A stretch of 64,000 nucleotides of DNA. Origin: Panorpa germanica (Eukaryota; Arthropoda; Insecta; Mecoptera; Panorpidae). Shown here in pieces: positions 35,921-57,594 of the stretch. The notes under the pieces are model-generated. The model was not told the origin of the DNA, did not search any database, and saw only the letters and a list, made by a program, of their open reading frames with translations. Each line of letters begins with the position of its first letter. Within the stretch, counting starts at the first letter, position 1. The translations under genes were made by a program, and so were the position numbers. Location of the stretch: contig OY783218.1 of the NCBI GenBank assembly GCA_963678705.1, positions 8,380,152-8,444,151 on the forward strand, in the 5' to 3' direction.

Positions 35921-37939
35921 AAACATTCTATCCGATGGAGAAGATGTTGAACTACACCACTGTCTTATATGACCCTACTTTATTACCGTAATTATATTAC
36001 CATGCAGTTTGCATTAATTTATACAGCCAAATCAATAATTGATTAAAACAATAACCCACAAGTACTTTAGTACTACAGTTTAATTAAATCATTAATTTTA
36101 TGGATTTCATAATTACTGTATATGTCATTACGCGGTGGACAATCTACAACGGTTTGTTTGCTCCTATACACGTAATTAAATATACAAAGTGTAATAAATT
36201 ATGACGTCACCACAATCGTTATAGTTTTAGTAGCGTTAAAGAACTTATAGCGGAGTTATTAGAAAGAATCACTACTAAAATACTAAAATTAAATTATAGT
36301 CCTAGTCCGGGGATCATACTACAAGACACAGTTGCAAAACACACATGATGTCAAAGTAGAGAATAATTTGTTTTCAAACAGAAAGTATAGACAATTGTGT
36401 ATGGAGAAATAATTAACATCAGAATATATTAAACATTCTGGCAAACACGGCTGGGTACATTTAAAAAGCAATCTAAAATTATGTTATCACTTACCAAACT
36501 CAATGTAACTGGTTTAGAATCCTGAAGTTGAGCTAAAATAAAAAGGAAATAAGTTAGATAAGTAATAACAAATGCTTCATCAATTATAAATAATAAATTC
36601 ATCAAATTATTTTTTATTAATACCATCTGTTGTAATACCGTTACTGCCATCTATCTTCGAAATCTAAACACTACTTTTTATATTGAACGATAGATGGCCA
36701 TACGGTTGGTAAATTATAATGACACATATTTTACAAATTAAATAATAATATTGTTATACAGCTTAATTAAATAACATAATATTTGACAACAAAATATAAA
36801 ACAGCTTAGAATAGTATGTTTATTATTAACGAGAAATACTAATATTTACCTTTTTATTAAAATCCTAAAACAAGACAGCATCCTTGTCTCTTCAATTTTA
36901 TCCAGAGCAATTAATCCCAAATGTTAATTCACTTGATTTGTCTCTACTAACCGAAATATCGTTTCGATATATATTACTGACTTATTTTTAATTAATTTTT
37001 GTAATAAATGAATCTATGTATGATTTACTTAAAAACTAACTGACACTTGTTGACTCTATTGTACACACTTTGTTTTTTATTTATTATTTTCACACTAAAA
37101 TCCTTCATTACGTATATTTTGAACTATTGTTTATTACACTTAATTCACTACATAATAGAAATTGTCACTATTCTGAATTAAAACACTTTTAAACACAATT
37201 CAATACAAAATAAATACTTCAAAATTGAATTTGTTACAGGTTCTGTTGACACACACTTTTTAGGTTATTACTAAAGTGTACACTCACATACTATTACCCA
37301 CATAGTAATTACACTAAAATCTAGTTATTAATTAAACTTAAATTATAATAACTATACATGAGTAAACAGGTCGAGACATGTCACAACCAGACGCCATTTG
37401 CAATAAATGAATAACCACTGAAATGGCGTTTGCCATTAATTAACAAAAATATATATTTAAATCAAATAATCACTACCTAAATATATGTTCATTAAAAAGA
37501 CAAGATTAAAAACTATTAAAGAAACATAACTTAGTAAAAAATAACCCGAAAATGCTAATACACTTTAATTATCAAATTATTATTATAAGAAGACACGTAC
37601 ACGTCAACACCTGAAGCACCACTGCAAAGTTACATATGCATGTTGCCTTAAATTTATTATTGTGCAATATTTTTGGGTGACAGGTTCACAATTAATAATG
37701 CATTAATTAATTTTAAAGACCAATAATAAATATTGTATATTAGACATAACTCTAAATTTCATTATAACTATTACACATTAGCTGATATACATGTAGGATA
37801 TTTTCTATTAAGCGATTAATTATTAATGAATAATTATTTTTAATCTGATTGAGTACAAATTGTGAATCTACATTTACACTTGCGATACATAAAAACTAAT
37901 CTTCTATTCTTCTTTGTACTACCTTCTGTTTTTATGGAG
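35921..37939. other. Intergenic AT-rich stretch
   Basis: No gene recognised. At 37386-37440 a short inverted pair (ACGCCATTTGCAATAAATGA and TGGCGTTTGCCATTAAT) is seen; its origin is unknown. Confidence 0.45.
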
Positions 37940-38110
37940 TTGAAATATATTTAAAGTTATTAAAACTCCATATATTTTAGGAGATATTAATAATTTAAAA
38001 AATCATTTTGTCTCTTTAATTATTAAAGGAATCAAACATTATAGAAAATACCAGACGATTTGCCGTCTCTTTTATACAACAGAGACTGTTATGCATCTGT
38101 AGTTACAGTG
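37940..38110 (+). mobile_element. Diverged family A-like fragment
   Basis: Includes TTAGGAGATATTAATAATTT, TTTTGTCTCTTTAATTATTAA and then ACGATTTGCCGTCTCTTTTA. The last block is the reverse complement of a sequence in the diverged copies at 44.8 and 57.8 kb, linking all three to one older subfamily. Confidence 0.55.
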
Positions 38111-38534
38111 GTTATGTATTCCATGAAGTATTATACATATTACGAATGTTGTGAAAAAGGAAAAATAATCTCGATTACTTATGTCATCTGTGACGTATTA
38201 TGCATATTTAAAATATGTAGCAAATCTGAAATTCAAATTTGATATAGCTATAACTGCATTAACTTTTGGATATTGAAAAAAATAAAAACGCTAATATACA
38301 TATGTTAAAATTTATTTCAAACTGAAATTAAAAAAACGACCCCTATAAAAAGAATACCAATTCACTTTACTGTAGTTTCGTGAATTATGAATCATTTTAT
38401 TTAGTTTTAATTCCATTTGGAATATTTGTTTTAAAGTACGACGTATATTATTATACTTCCATAGGCTTGTAAGTAATTTCTCACTTGGACTTGTGAAATA
38501 TGACGCTTGCATGTGACCCAAACACACATGACAG

Positions 38535-39359
38535 TAAGGGCCTCCGCACATGAGGCGACTGGTTGCAAAGCTTAGCCCCGAATCTGCCCGAACCGAATGA
38601 CAATTCAACTGTGTTGTTAGTAAAAGAATAAACGTGTTTACGAGTGAGATAAAACACACGGCACGAACGAAACTAAACTGGTTTGCAGTTCGTTTTCAGT
38701 GACTCTGTTTCTCGGTCGCAGGGCCATGCTTTGTTGCATGTGGTTGCATGCTTTTGATGGTGACATCATGAACAGAGATGTGCACTAATACTATTGAAAA
38801 GTATTTAAATACATACATACATACAAATACGACACAATAAAATCCATTATTATGCTATTGTTAAAAATTTTATAGAGTCAAGAAACACGGCTCTACTAGT
38901 TTGCAAACCTTAGCCCGAATCTGCCCGAAGCGAATGTGATTACAACTATGTTGTTAGTAAGAGAACGAACGTGTATGCGGGTGAGAGAAAACACGAGTCG
39001 GCTTATTGCAAACTATAACTTATTGCGAGCCATGTCGAGCCGTGTATCGTCACTCTATAGAATTTTTATCAATAGCAAAACAGGGGATTCTATTATGTTA
39101 CATTTGATTGTATGTATGTATTTAAATACTTTTTCATAGTTTCGTAGACATCTCTGTTGATGAAACTAACAATGCCCTGCGACCGAGAAATCTAGTCGCT
39201 GAATATATGCTCAAAACCAGTTTAAAATCAGTTTAGTTACGTTCGTGCAGTGTGTTTTATCTCACTCGTAAACACGTTCGTTCTTTTACTAACAACACAG
39301 TTGTAATCACATTCGGAGCTAAGGTTTGCAACCAGTCGCCTCATGTGCGGATGCCCTTA
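38535..39359. mobile_element. Family I foldback element with a third arm copy
   Basis: Ends TAAGGGCCTCCGCACATGAG and the complement of CTCATGTGCGGATGCCCTTA. The arms extend about 130 bp (GGTTGCAAAGCTTAG, GTGAGATAAAACACACGGCA). A direct third copy of the arm lies at about 38895-38995 (GCCCGAATCTGCCCGAAGCG), and a smaller inverted pair (ACAGAGATGT...ACATCTCTG) surrounds it. Open frames here (38312-38659, 38936-39139, 39252-39473) are built from repeat arms. Confidence 0.75.
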
Positions 39360-42300
39360 ATATTGCTGTTCTGCAGTAATCGTTCCGACGAACTCACGTC
39401 GTGTTACTTCGGCATGGTATCAACGAACATGTATAAAGTGTGGAAACTATTAAAGATAGCGCTTCGTCGATGATGCCAGCATCTGTGGCAGAGATAGCTA
39501 TCTCGAATAGTGCCATGCTTTTCGTGATATATAATGTATTTTTAATAATGTCTTAAAATGTCAAATAAAATGAGTTATAATTGAAGAAAGTATAGCATTT
39601 TGAATCGGTAACAGTCTGAGTATAACACCCCTATGTACGAGTATACCATATAACTGTTATCTGTAAATAGAGAATACTATGACTACTAAATACTGTCGTG
39701 ACTTAGACGAGTTGTACTGTTTAGTGCTTGAACTCTGTAATAGCCAGCAGCTGAAGAAAACAAATAATTCAAAGAAGGTAAGAAATAAATATACAAAAAC
39801 ATTTGTAACAGAATTTTTATTATATTGATATTGTTTTAATGTTTCTTTTAATAGATATAATTTTTATTGTTTGATTTTTATTCTTATTATATATATAATA
39901 TATTATATATAACATATATTATATAATATATATTATAAATAAATATTTCATAAATATATAAGTTCAAATATTTATTTTATTTATGGATTTTTCTTTTAAA
40001 TATAATTTTCAACGGATTAAATAAATGGGTGCTCTACACTTTTGTTATTTATTTGTTTTTTCAAGCCATTTGTATTTTTTATAATAATATAATTTTCTTA
40101 AAGATTACACCTTTAGTTAATTTAAATATTTATTTACTAGAAAAAAATTATCTTTAAAATATAGACAAAGTAAGTAATAATACGAATATAAAATTTGTTA
40201 TCTGAGGATTGGAGGATTTCATTATTAAAAACTTTCAGATTTAATCCGCCAACAACATATAAACATATTAATAGTTTTACGTAAAATTTGTATAACTGAA
40301 TTTTTAAAGGAAAATATATTTATAACAAAGGTGCAACCTTTATTCCAACATACTGATAATTACGTAAATTGTTACACCTATATTTGTTTAAATTATTATT
40401 ATATTTATTTTATTCTTAACGCACTATTCTCTATCATTGCTTTCGCAATTTCTCTTTGTTTAAACATATTTTTATCTACCTTTCTAACTATATTGCCAAT
40501 CGTTTTCATCGAATTCTTTTGCAGCTAACTTTTTTTTTTAATTAATTGTCATGATTATTTATCAAATAAATAAAAATTAGTAAAGATTTTAATAATTAAT
40601 AATCGTAAAATTAATTATTAAAATCATTGATAAATATTTATTTATTATTTATGTGTTTCTGTACAGAGTGTATGTGAGTTGAGTAATTTACAGGTAGGAC
40701 AATGTCAAACATCGATGCATTTTTTGGGCCCTCTTTAACATAGGTCATCCAATTCAATGTTTAAAATTTGATAAACATTCAACTTAACAAATGAATTCTT
40801 TTTATATTATTTAAGTTTTATTTTTAACGCAACTATTTATCCATCTATTTTCTTTTAAGGGACAAATTAAAGATGTCTTCAACAGTATCACCATTTCGTA
40901 TAGGAGTTTTAAGAAATTTACTAAATTAATCATTATATTTGATTCAATTAGTTTACGTAATAAAATATTACAATAAATTAATAATTTAATTTAATATCGT
41001 AGCTTTCAAACTTGAAGAATATGTCAATCTGTGCTAAAATCTTAGGAAATATATATTTTTATATATACTCCCATATATATGCATCTACCATTCAAATCTT
41101 CTAATTAATAGAAGAAAAACAAAAAATATATAATATCCATACTAATTATAATATTTCTATATCGCAAATAACTTCTATTTGAAATTTATAAAATAAAACC
41201 TATAACAAAATCTGTACAGGTATAATATTAGAACTAATTAATGTTAAATATTGGTTTATACTCGCTTATATAATATATAAATACTAAATATACAAAATTA
41301 TATTTGTTGATTATTTATAATACACGTATGAAATTATTTATAGAATATTATAAACAAATAACGAGCCACACTGGATTATACATCATCAAATGTCTTCGTT
41401 ATTTATAATGATTCGTTATAAAATGTAAAACATTTTATAAATACGTTTAATAAATTATAATAATTAAAATCTAAACTAAATAAAACTACAACTACAAGTG
41501 AAATAAATTTAAAGTTATTTTTAGGTAATAAATCAACAATTATAATTAGTATTATTTTACAATTTTCTTTTTCTTTTAACGGAAATCTATTTGACTATAT
41601 TACAACTATATGTTATCTCCTAGCTAATTAGAAATTTGCCAAGAGTATATTAGAGGAAAATATCTATATTGTCAATGCCATTTTACCGATTGCTAAAATT
41701 TGTTTAATACATACGTTAAATTATCTGGCTTACGTTATCTTAACAACGCTTTTGGTTCCATACGTTTCAGGCGTATTTTACTTTTAAAGCCTTTTTTCTT
41801 TTATTTTATTAAAATTTCTTATTTTACAATTTCTTATAAATAATCTAACTCTGCTTTTAAAATAGTTTTAAAATATTCATTTTTAGAAGTGACGTACAAT
41901 GAAAATAAAATAATTAAAATAACCTTAAATATTCAACAAATTTTAACAATGGAGCCTCCAATTTTAAAATACAGAAGAGGCTTATTTTGACATAAATTCA
42001 CATTCTTAAATAATAAAATTAAGTAACATATTTATTTACCTGGAAAATTTTCCTGTTTATCTTTAATAAAAATATTATTTAAAATGGAAATTTAATTAAT
42101 TACTTAAAAATATTTTCACAGGAAAAATTTAATTGGTAAAAAAATATTGTTGATATGAAAATTTGTAAATATTTTTGTTTTATTAATACACGAAGCATAA
42201 AATAACAATGCGTTTATACATTTTATTATTCATTTTAACAAGTTATTGTTTGGTTATACTGGTACATAATTAATAGAATCTACAGCAATGATATCTACAA

Positions 42301-43281
42301 ATTAAAATATAGTGAGAAACATAATAAAATTAAAAGTTATACTAAATTTTAAAAGTGTAACGGGTTTTCTTCATGTAGATATCATTTCTCAAGAACTGTG
42401 ATTATATTGTATTACGATAAATGGAAGAGTAATGATCGATATACAGATTAAATAAATATATATTAATATTTCTTTTACGAATTGTTTACTATATTGGTAT
42501 GTTAAATGTTATTCAGTGAAAATATTTCTTCTAAAATGTCACAATTTTCAATCTATATATTTGTATATCTCTCATTCTCTCTATCTCTTTCTATATGTAT
42601 CTCTTTCTTCTCGAACTAGTAGAATATAATATTATTACATATATACTTGAATTTTACTGACTTTTACAACATATTATATAAGTAAATAATATATTATTTA
42701 TTATATTTTAATATATATTAATATTTAGTTACTGGTAAATATATTTGTAGTATATTTTCTCTGCTCATTGGTGATTTTCTTTAGGACTCCAGTTATTTTA
42801 ACAACAAATTCGTTATATTTATAAATAAACAGCATTTATGTTACTGGTACCTGCAAAATATAAACATTCTTTTAAACTAAGGTTATGTTTTCTATGAACA
42901 TAATGACAACGAAACAAAATTAATGCTATGTTTGACTATATGTTATAGCTTTAAAACAATATATGTTTATAAGCCTATGTAATTAGAAATTGTCTTGTTG
43001 TGCAAGATTCAAACTTACTAGATTGGCACAAGCTCATTTAGAAACTGTTTTGCAATGTAAACAATGTTGACACATGCTAGCTTACCACAAGTCAATTCAC
43101 GTAATGCATTGTATTACGTTTTCTATTTAGTATTGATGACCATTTAAATTAAATTATTTTTGTCACAAATTCTATATTTTATTACCTTCCTGAGTCCGTA
43201 AAGTTTGACATTTTGTTAAAGGCGAATTCTTAAATCTGATACACTCTGTGTACCATTATATATGCCCCTCTTAGACGACCA
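39360..43281. other. Long AT-rich intergenic stretch between the convergent genes
   Basis: Very AT-rich with an A/T palindromic run at about 39890-39940. No coding sequence, no classified repeat. A pyrimidine-rich CTCATTCTCTCTATCTCTTT run lies at about 42570-42620. The distal Syt1 3' UTR could extend here. Confidence 0.5.
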
Positions 43282-43540
43282 GATCTTTTTTTTAAATATT
43301 TATTTGAGTGCATCAACAATATACACATTTGTAATACATAATTTATAGGTTGTAAATACGAGTATAGGTATTTAAAACATAGAGATTAAATTAGATTCAT
43401 TGATAAAGTCAATAAAGTATTTTAGACTTTCTTTGCTTTCAAATATTTGCTTAAAGTCTTTAGGCATATTACAGTTTTGTCTGTGCGATGAGTACGTAGA
43501 GCATTGAATAATACTATTCTTTACTGTTAGTGGGTGTTAT
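43282..43540 (-). mobile_element. Family G retroelement tail, copy 2
   Basis: On the minus strand a frame reads CSTYSSHRQNCNMPKDFKQI then FESKESLKYFIDFINESNLI and stops. The 3' UTR ends GATGCACTCAAATAAATATT and an A run. It is the better-preserved copy of family G and lies 500 bases beyond the Syt1 stop codon, in the same orientation as Syt1. Confidence 0.7.
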
Positions 43541-43990
43541 CAGATCTTTAACCAGATTCGGGTCAAAGGAACGGTCCGTTTGACGTATGTATATACATTA
43601 ATATCTTATTTAAAAGATCTTGACTTAAAAGTCTGTCTTAGTGTACATGTACAACTGTCAAACTAAGGCTACTGCAATTAAACACACATCATCCATGTAT
43701 GTATAATACGCTGTGCACTTAATTCTAATCGAAACTAAATTTGAATCTCATCTGATCGTCTAAACAGGCCTTTAGAAGTGAATCTTTTTTATAATACATA
43801 CCATAAAACTAACAAGCACAACTACTCTCCTAGAAACACATTTATGAACACATTTCGGGTTCTAATTCGAGGTATAATATAAACAGTATTAACAAATGCA
43901 ATTTGAGAAAGTAAACATAAATTATTTAGTACCTTACTTTCTTCTTAAACGGCATAAGTTTACATCAAAGAAAGAACATAAATCACAACA

Positions 43991-43996
43991 TTTATT
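43991..43996 (-). promoter_or_regulatory. Candidate Syt1 polyadenylation signal
   Basis: AATAAA on the minus strand about 56 bases after the Syt1 stop codon. Syt1 3' UTRs are often long, so this could be a proximal site only. The AT-rich background makes chance AATAAA common. Confidence 0.4.
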
Positions 43997-44051
43997 ATAG
44001 TTTTTACAACATATATTCGTTAAATTTTCTTACTGCTTAGTCCCCATTATC

Positions 44052-44243
44052 CTAGTCCTTCTTATCATCCTCAGGGTCCTTCAGAGTATGCCATTGCGCA
44101 ATAGGCCTCCTGGGTGAAGCCAACATATCCGACCAATGTCGTAGTTCCGTTCCGGAAGCATTGTAGCCGAGTACAACTTTACCGATGGGTTCCGAAGTGC
44201 CGATACGATCGTAATCAACGACTGTTACCATCAGATTCACCTT
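44052..44243 (-). CDS. Syt1: Syt1 coding exon 9: C2B domain end and stop
   Basis: Encodes residues 398-460 and TAG (44054-44052). [15 protein letters not shown] supplies D407 and D409; the third acidic position is Glu (E415), as in other insect Syt1. [20 protein letters not shown] is the conserved C2B C-terminal helix region, and the tail DPEDDKKD is short and variable. The acceptor is TGAGCAG before 44243. A-to-I RNA editing of the equivalent exon is known in some insects; nothing here proves it occurs in this species. Confidence 0.96.
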   Translation of the reverse strand, partial: KVNLMVTVVDYDRIGTSEPIGKVVLGYNASGTELRHWSDMLASPRRPIAQWHTLKDPEDDKKD

Positions 44244-44579
44244 CTGCTCAAAATATATTAATCCAGTAATGTGGTACATGATCAATTAGCAATGGTCATT
44301 CGGGAAACACAACATCACATACCAGGCATGTACAACGATATATAGATAGATAGAAATATTAATGCGACATTGAGGTTAGTTTCAAGTTTGATTTGTTTCG
44401 GCTTTTGTTTTAAGTTATGTAAATGTATATTCAAACGTATGTAAATATTATATAAATGTTCTTAGCTGGAAATTTTTGTAATAAAAAAATTGTTTTGAAT
44501 GTTGTAATATTATAGCAAATGTTAAAAACTCTAAGAAAATGTATTAGATAGACACTAGAGATGAAACAATTTCTTCAAT

Positions 44580-45002
44580 AGGCTTGTAAATTCATTTTCT
44601 GTTGGTCAAATATTGGTATATTGGTGTTTCCTTTTATTTAAATGTCCAAAAGCAACAAAAATATAGTTCTTTAAAGATTAAAAGCTCATTTAGGTAGTCA
44701 AGATTATTTTTCATTCTTCATGACAATCATAATATAAAATGTGATGGTATGCACGACTCATGATGTATTACACACTCACTCATATGTATCTCTGTTGCAT
44801 AAAAGAGATGGCAAATCACTGGATGTGATATCAAATTCAGATTTAATTATTCGATCTATTTTTTATAAACTAATTATATTAGATGTTAATATTTCTTTAA
44901 TATAGCATATTATTATAAATAATTGGACATTTGTGGTTCGGATAGTCATTGTCATCAATAAATGTTATAGTTTTATAGAAATGAAGTCATGATTGTTTGG
45001 GT
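44580..45002 (-). mobile_element. Diverged family A-like element in a Syt1 intron
   Basis: Starts AGGCTTGTAAATTCATTTTC. It has the shared stretch TGTTGCATAAAAGAGATGGC, and ends with a degenerate terminal block at GAAATGAAGTCATGATTGTT. It matches 57595-58215 better than the young A copies. It lies in the intron before the last Syt1 exon. Confidence 0.55.
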
Positions 45003-45140
45003 AAAACATTATAAATAGAGAGGTGCCACATCTAGGTGTTTATAACATTAATGATATGCACCGGGCGGGGGTCGCTTTCATCTCCCGATTTACGTAATTT
45101 ATGCACTGATATTTTAACTCAGAATAAGTACTTCTTTTAG

Positions 45141-45892
45141 AGCGGACAGAGCGGAAAGCAAAATCTTAAAGAAAATAAGAGAGGATTACATAAAGAATGG
45201 GGGGGGAGGAGGTCCAAAAAAGAGAAAAGAATACTTTGAAAGGAATGGAATGGCGATCGAGGTGGCAGAGAGGAGAAGAGAAGGTGGCGCAAGTGTGGCA
45301 GAGGAGCTAAGGAGAAGGGATAAGGAGACACAGCAGCAGGAGAGAATGGGAAAAATAGAAAAAAGTAACTACAATAAAAGATATAAGAGGTTATGGGAAA
45401 ATAATGTGCCTCAGTACCTTATAGGAAAAGACATAAAACACATAAGAAGAACAGCAAGGTTTAGATTGGGAAATCAGGAAAAAGGAAACAGATACTGGGA
45501 AAAGATTGAGGAAAGAAAGTGTAGAATGTGTGGAGCGGAGGACGAAACACTGGAGCACATTAAGTTTGAGTGTAAGGAAAAAGTAGCAAGCGAAAGGAAT
45601 ATTGGCCAGCTATTAAAGGGAGGCAGTGAAGGAAAGAGGTGGATGGCGGAAATAGTAAGAAGGAAAGGAAAAACAGGAGATTAAATAAGCTGGTGGAGAA
45701 TAATAGAGAGGGTCAAAAGAAGAAGAAGCAGAAAGCACTTTTGGAAGTAGTAAAAGTCGAGAAGATTTTAAGTTTATTTTAAGTTTAGTTTTAAGTTTGG
45801 AATGTATATAGGAATGAAATGTATTAGAAATATAATACTGTAGATTGTAAAGCCGAAAGGCATACACAATTAATATATAAATAATAATAAAT
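45141..45892 (+). mobile_element. 5'-truncated non-LTR retrotransposon, family F copy 2, with 18-bp target duplication
   Basis: Bounded by perfect direct repeats AATAAGTACTTCTTTTAG at 45123-45140 and 45893-45910. It holds an uninterrupted C-terminal frame, a 3' UTR ending GTAAAGCCGAAAGGCATACA and an AATAATAAATAAT tail. Truncation and a variable-length duplication are hallmarks of target-primed reverse transcription. It lies in the last Syt1 intron, antisense to the gene. The unbroken frame and perfect duplication suggest a fairly recent insertion. Confidence 0.9.
45142..45684 (+). pseudogene. LINE open frame C-terminal fragment with CCHC motif
   Basis: 180 codons open from the truncation point to TAA. 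The sequence begins ADRAESKILKKIREDYIKNG, has a Gly run, then EYFERNGMAIEVAERRREGG, RFRLGNQEKGNRYWEKIEE and the zinc motif CRMCGAEDETLEHIKFEC (C-x2-C-x8-H-x4-C). Such motifs close the polymerase protein in several non-LTR clades; the reverse transcriptase domain is missing. An ATG at 45250 is an internal Met. Confidence 0.85.
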
Positions 45893-45910
45893 AATAAGTA
45901 CTTCTTTTAG

Positions 45911-49376
<3,466 letters not shown>

Positions 49377-49684
49377 TCAATGAAAAATATTATTAGAATC
49401 GATAGATAATTAATTATTAATATTTTACGTATTGCATTAAGCCCTCTCTAATTTGTATAAGAGTAGTACAACTAGGACCGTTCTGACACATTTATAGATT
49501 AGAAAAAATAACTCTTGAGATAATATTACGAGCAAGATCATAAAATTAGACTTCACACAATTAGAACACTACGTTAACCAGATGGGTGCGACACGTCTGA
49601 TCTTGCATCATCAGGATATTTCATGTGGAATTAGCGAGGGCTTATTATTTATTTATTATTTTAATTAAGCAAATGTTTATTTTA

Positions 49685-55992
<6,308 letters not shown>

Positions 55993-56169
55993 CTGCCCCC
56001 CTTCGCCTTCAACTCCCTGTAGTTCACGCCATTCTTCAATTGTCTGTGCCAAATCTATTTGACACAATGGCACTTTGACCTCACCAATTTGGTCATGTTT
56101 GCTGAATCTATCAAAATCAAATATGGCGAAGACAAGCGTCTTATTCATGGCGTCGGCATATGGTACATT
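55993..56169 (-). CDS. Syt1: Syt1 coding exon 6: C2A domain, second half
   Basis: Encodes residues 255-313. Calcium loop 3 reads [10 protein letters not shown], supplying D272, D274 and D280. The exon then runs [15 protein letters not shown] and ends in the VEGEGGQ linker to C2B. It is 59 codons in phase 0, with acceptor TTTCCAG and donor CAG/GTAATG. With exon 5 it completes a fully calcium-competent C2A. The 6.2-kb intron that follows is the longest in the coding part and is AT-rich. Confidence 0.97.
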
Positions 56170-56465
56170 CTGGAAATAATGATGTATGTGTAAATAATGA
56201 TAATGTATTTGTATTGGGAATAAATCTATGGGCACTCGTCTCTTTAGATAACAGATGGACATTATTTTTACAAAGCAGATATAATTTGGAGAAATATTTT
56301 GAAGTATTGATAAACATTGACTAAGAGAATTGTTCGAAAGTCGTACTGCTTCTTATAGAGTACATTAAACTGACAGAATAGATCAGTAGCTCTCATTCCA
56401 CACAGTGGCGAAGCTGGAAGTATTGCAGCAGTCAAAAAACTTTAAGAAGTCAAAACTCTTACTTG

Positions 56466-56707
56466 AAGATTAATAACAATGACCTCAAGACTAAGAATGA
56501 ATCATACTGGAGCTCCGAAACATCTAGTAAGAAACAAAATCACTCCAAACCCTAAATGCGAATGTGGTGAAGAGGAGGCAGACATATTCTGCATTCTTTT
56601 GAACACATTCTGTGGCAATGAAAAAATACAGCAATGGCAAGAAATGGACTCCAAAGGGCGGTGCTATAGACTTCCCAGACGCTTCCTGTTAACACCTCCT
56701 TTTTGAT
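56466..56707 (+). mobile_element. LINE C-terminal remnant in a Syt1 intron
   Basis: The plus-strand frame reads SRLRMNHTGAPKHLVRNKIT, then PNPKCECGEEEADIFCILLN. 'CECGEEE' followed by an I/L-rich stretch fits the C-terminal zinc region of Jockey/R1-like polymerases, here with the conserved His position altered. It lies in the intron between the two C2A exons, antisense to Syt1, and is not a host exon. Confidence 0.6.
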
Positions 56708-56822
56708 TGAGAAACCGAAATTTGTAACAGCAGTAGCCATGAATAGATCATTCTTGTTGTCTGGATATAAAGTATAAGAAGAAGGATAACCTTGTTAGGG
56801 GCATTAAAAAGAAAACACTTAC

Positions 56823-57017
56823 TTTGAAAGTGAACGTTTCATTAAATACTGGACTTAAAGTTTTTCTGTGCACTTTTGTCTCAAATTTCTTCTTCTTGTC
56901 CGGTAACAAATAGACTTTGACATATGGATCAGAAGTACCACCCATATCTAGCGCTGGTAACTCTTCAGCTTGGATAACTGTCACCGCCAAACTGTTTGAG
57001 TTGAAGTCATATTCCAG
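56823..57017 (-). CDS. Syt1: Syt1 coding exon 5: C2A domain, first half
   Basis: Encodes residues 190-254, opening [20 protein letters not shown]. Calcium loop 1 carries D213 and D219 in [12 protein letters not shown]; the basic strand [14 protein letters not shown] and the end VFNETFTFK follow. In the family, loop 1 aspartates coordinate calcium and the basic strand contacts acidic lipid. The exon is 65 codons, phase 0 at both ends, with donor AAA/GTAAGT. The sequence is almost unchanged from other insects, showing strong purifying selection. Confidence 0.97.
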
Positions 57018-57092
57018 CTAAAACATATCAAACTTTTTACTAACACATTTTTACAAGTATTACTCAAGTTACAGACAATAAACTGAACGAAC

Positions 57093-57191
57093 CTTATACT
57101 GTAACTTCCCGAGTTTAACTTCGCTGACTTTACTTTCACCTTCATCCGGTTCTTCTGCGTTTTCCGTTAATTCTTCCATATCCGGCTGCAC
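57093..57191 (-). CDS. Syt1: Syt1 coding exon 4: acidic linker before C2A
   Basis: Encodes residues 157-189, starting VQPDMEELTENAEE and ending VKLGKLQYK. This acidic linker and the KLG(K/R)L lead-in to the first C2A strand are diagnostic of Syt1. The exon is exactly 33 codons with phase 0 at both ends. The acceptor is TGTACAG and the donor is AAG/GTTCGT. Confidence 0.95.
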
Positions 57192-57594
57192 CTGTACAGT
57201 TAAACAGGTCATCCAAATAGCACCGACTTGTGACCCCTTTACCCTCGCGAGCAAAAATAACAAATACTACTCTACATAGTGGAGAACTCATCATGCATTA
57301 AACAATGAAACGTAAATGACAAAATGAGGTTCATTTGCTTTCAAAACGAGATTGATCAAATTGGATAGATTGCCATCAAGATTTAACTGATTACCATAAT
57401 TATTTACAACACGAAAAAAGATATTAGCATTTAAAAGAGACTAGGATATAGATTGATATGGTGGTGTATTAATAAACTTCCTCTAACGATAAAGTTTGCT
57501 AATGAGTAATAACTTCAATACACCTTACTGAAAAAAACAAAGGCCGAGTATGTTACAGTTGAGATCATCTTAATTCATGAACTCTTCTTTAGGG

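Noticed and set aside
38312-38659. 115-codon minus-strand open frame
   Set aside because: Its upstream part is the arm of foldback element I and the rest is AT-rich sequence with no domain.
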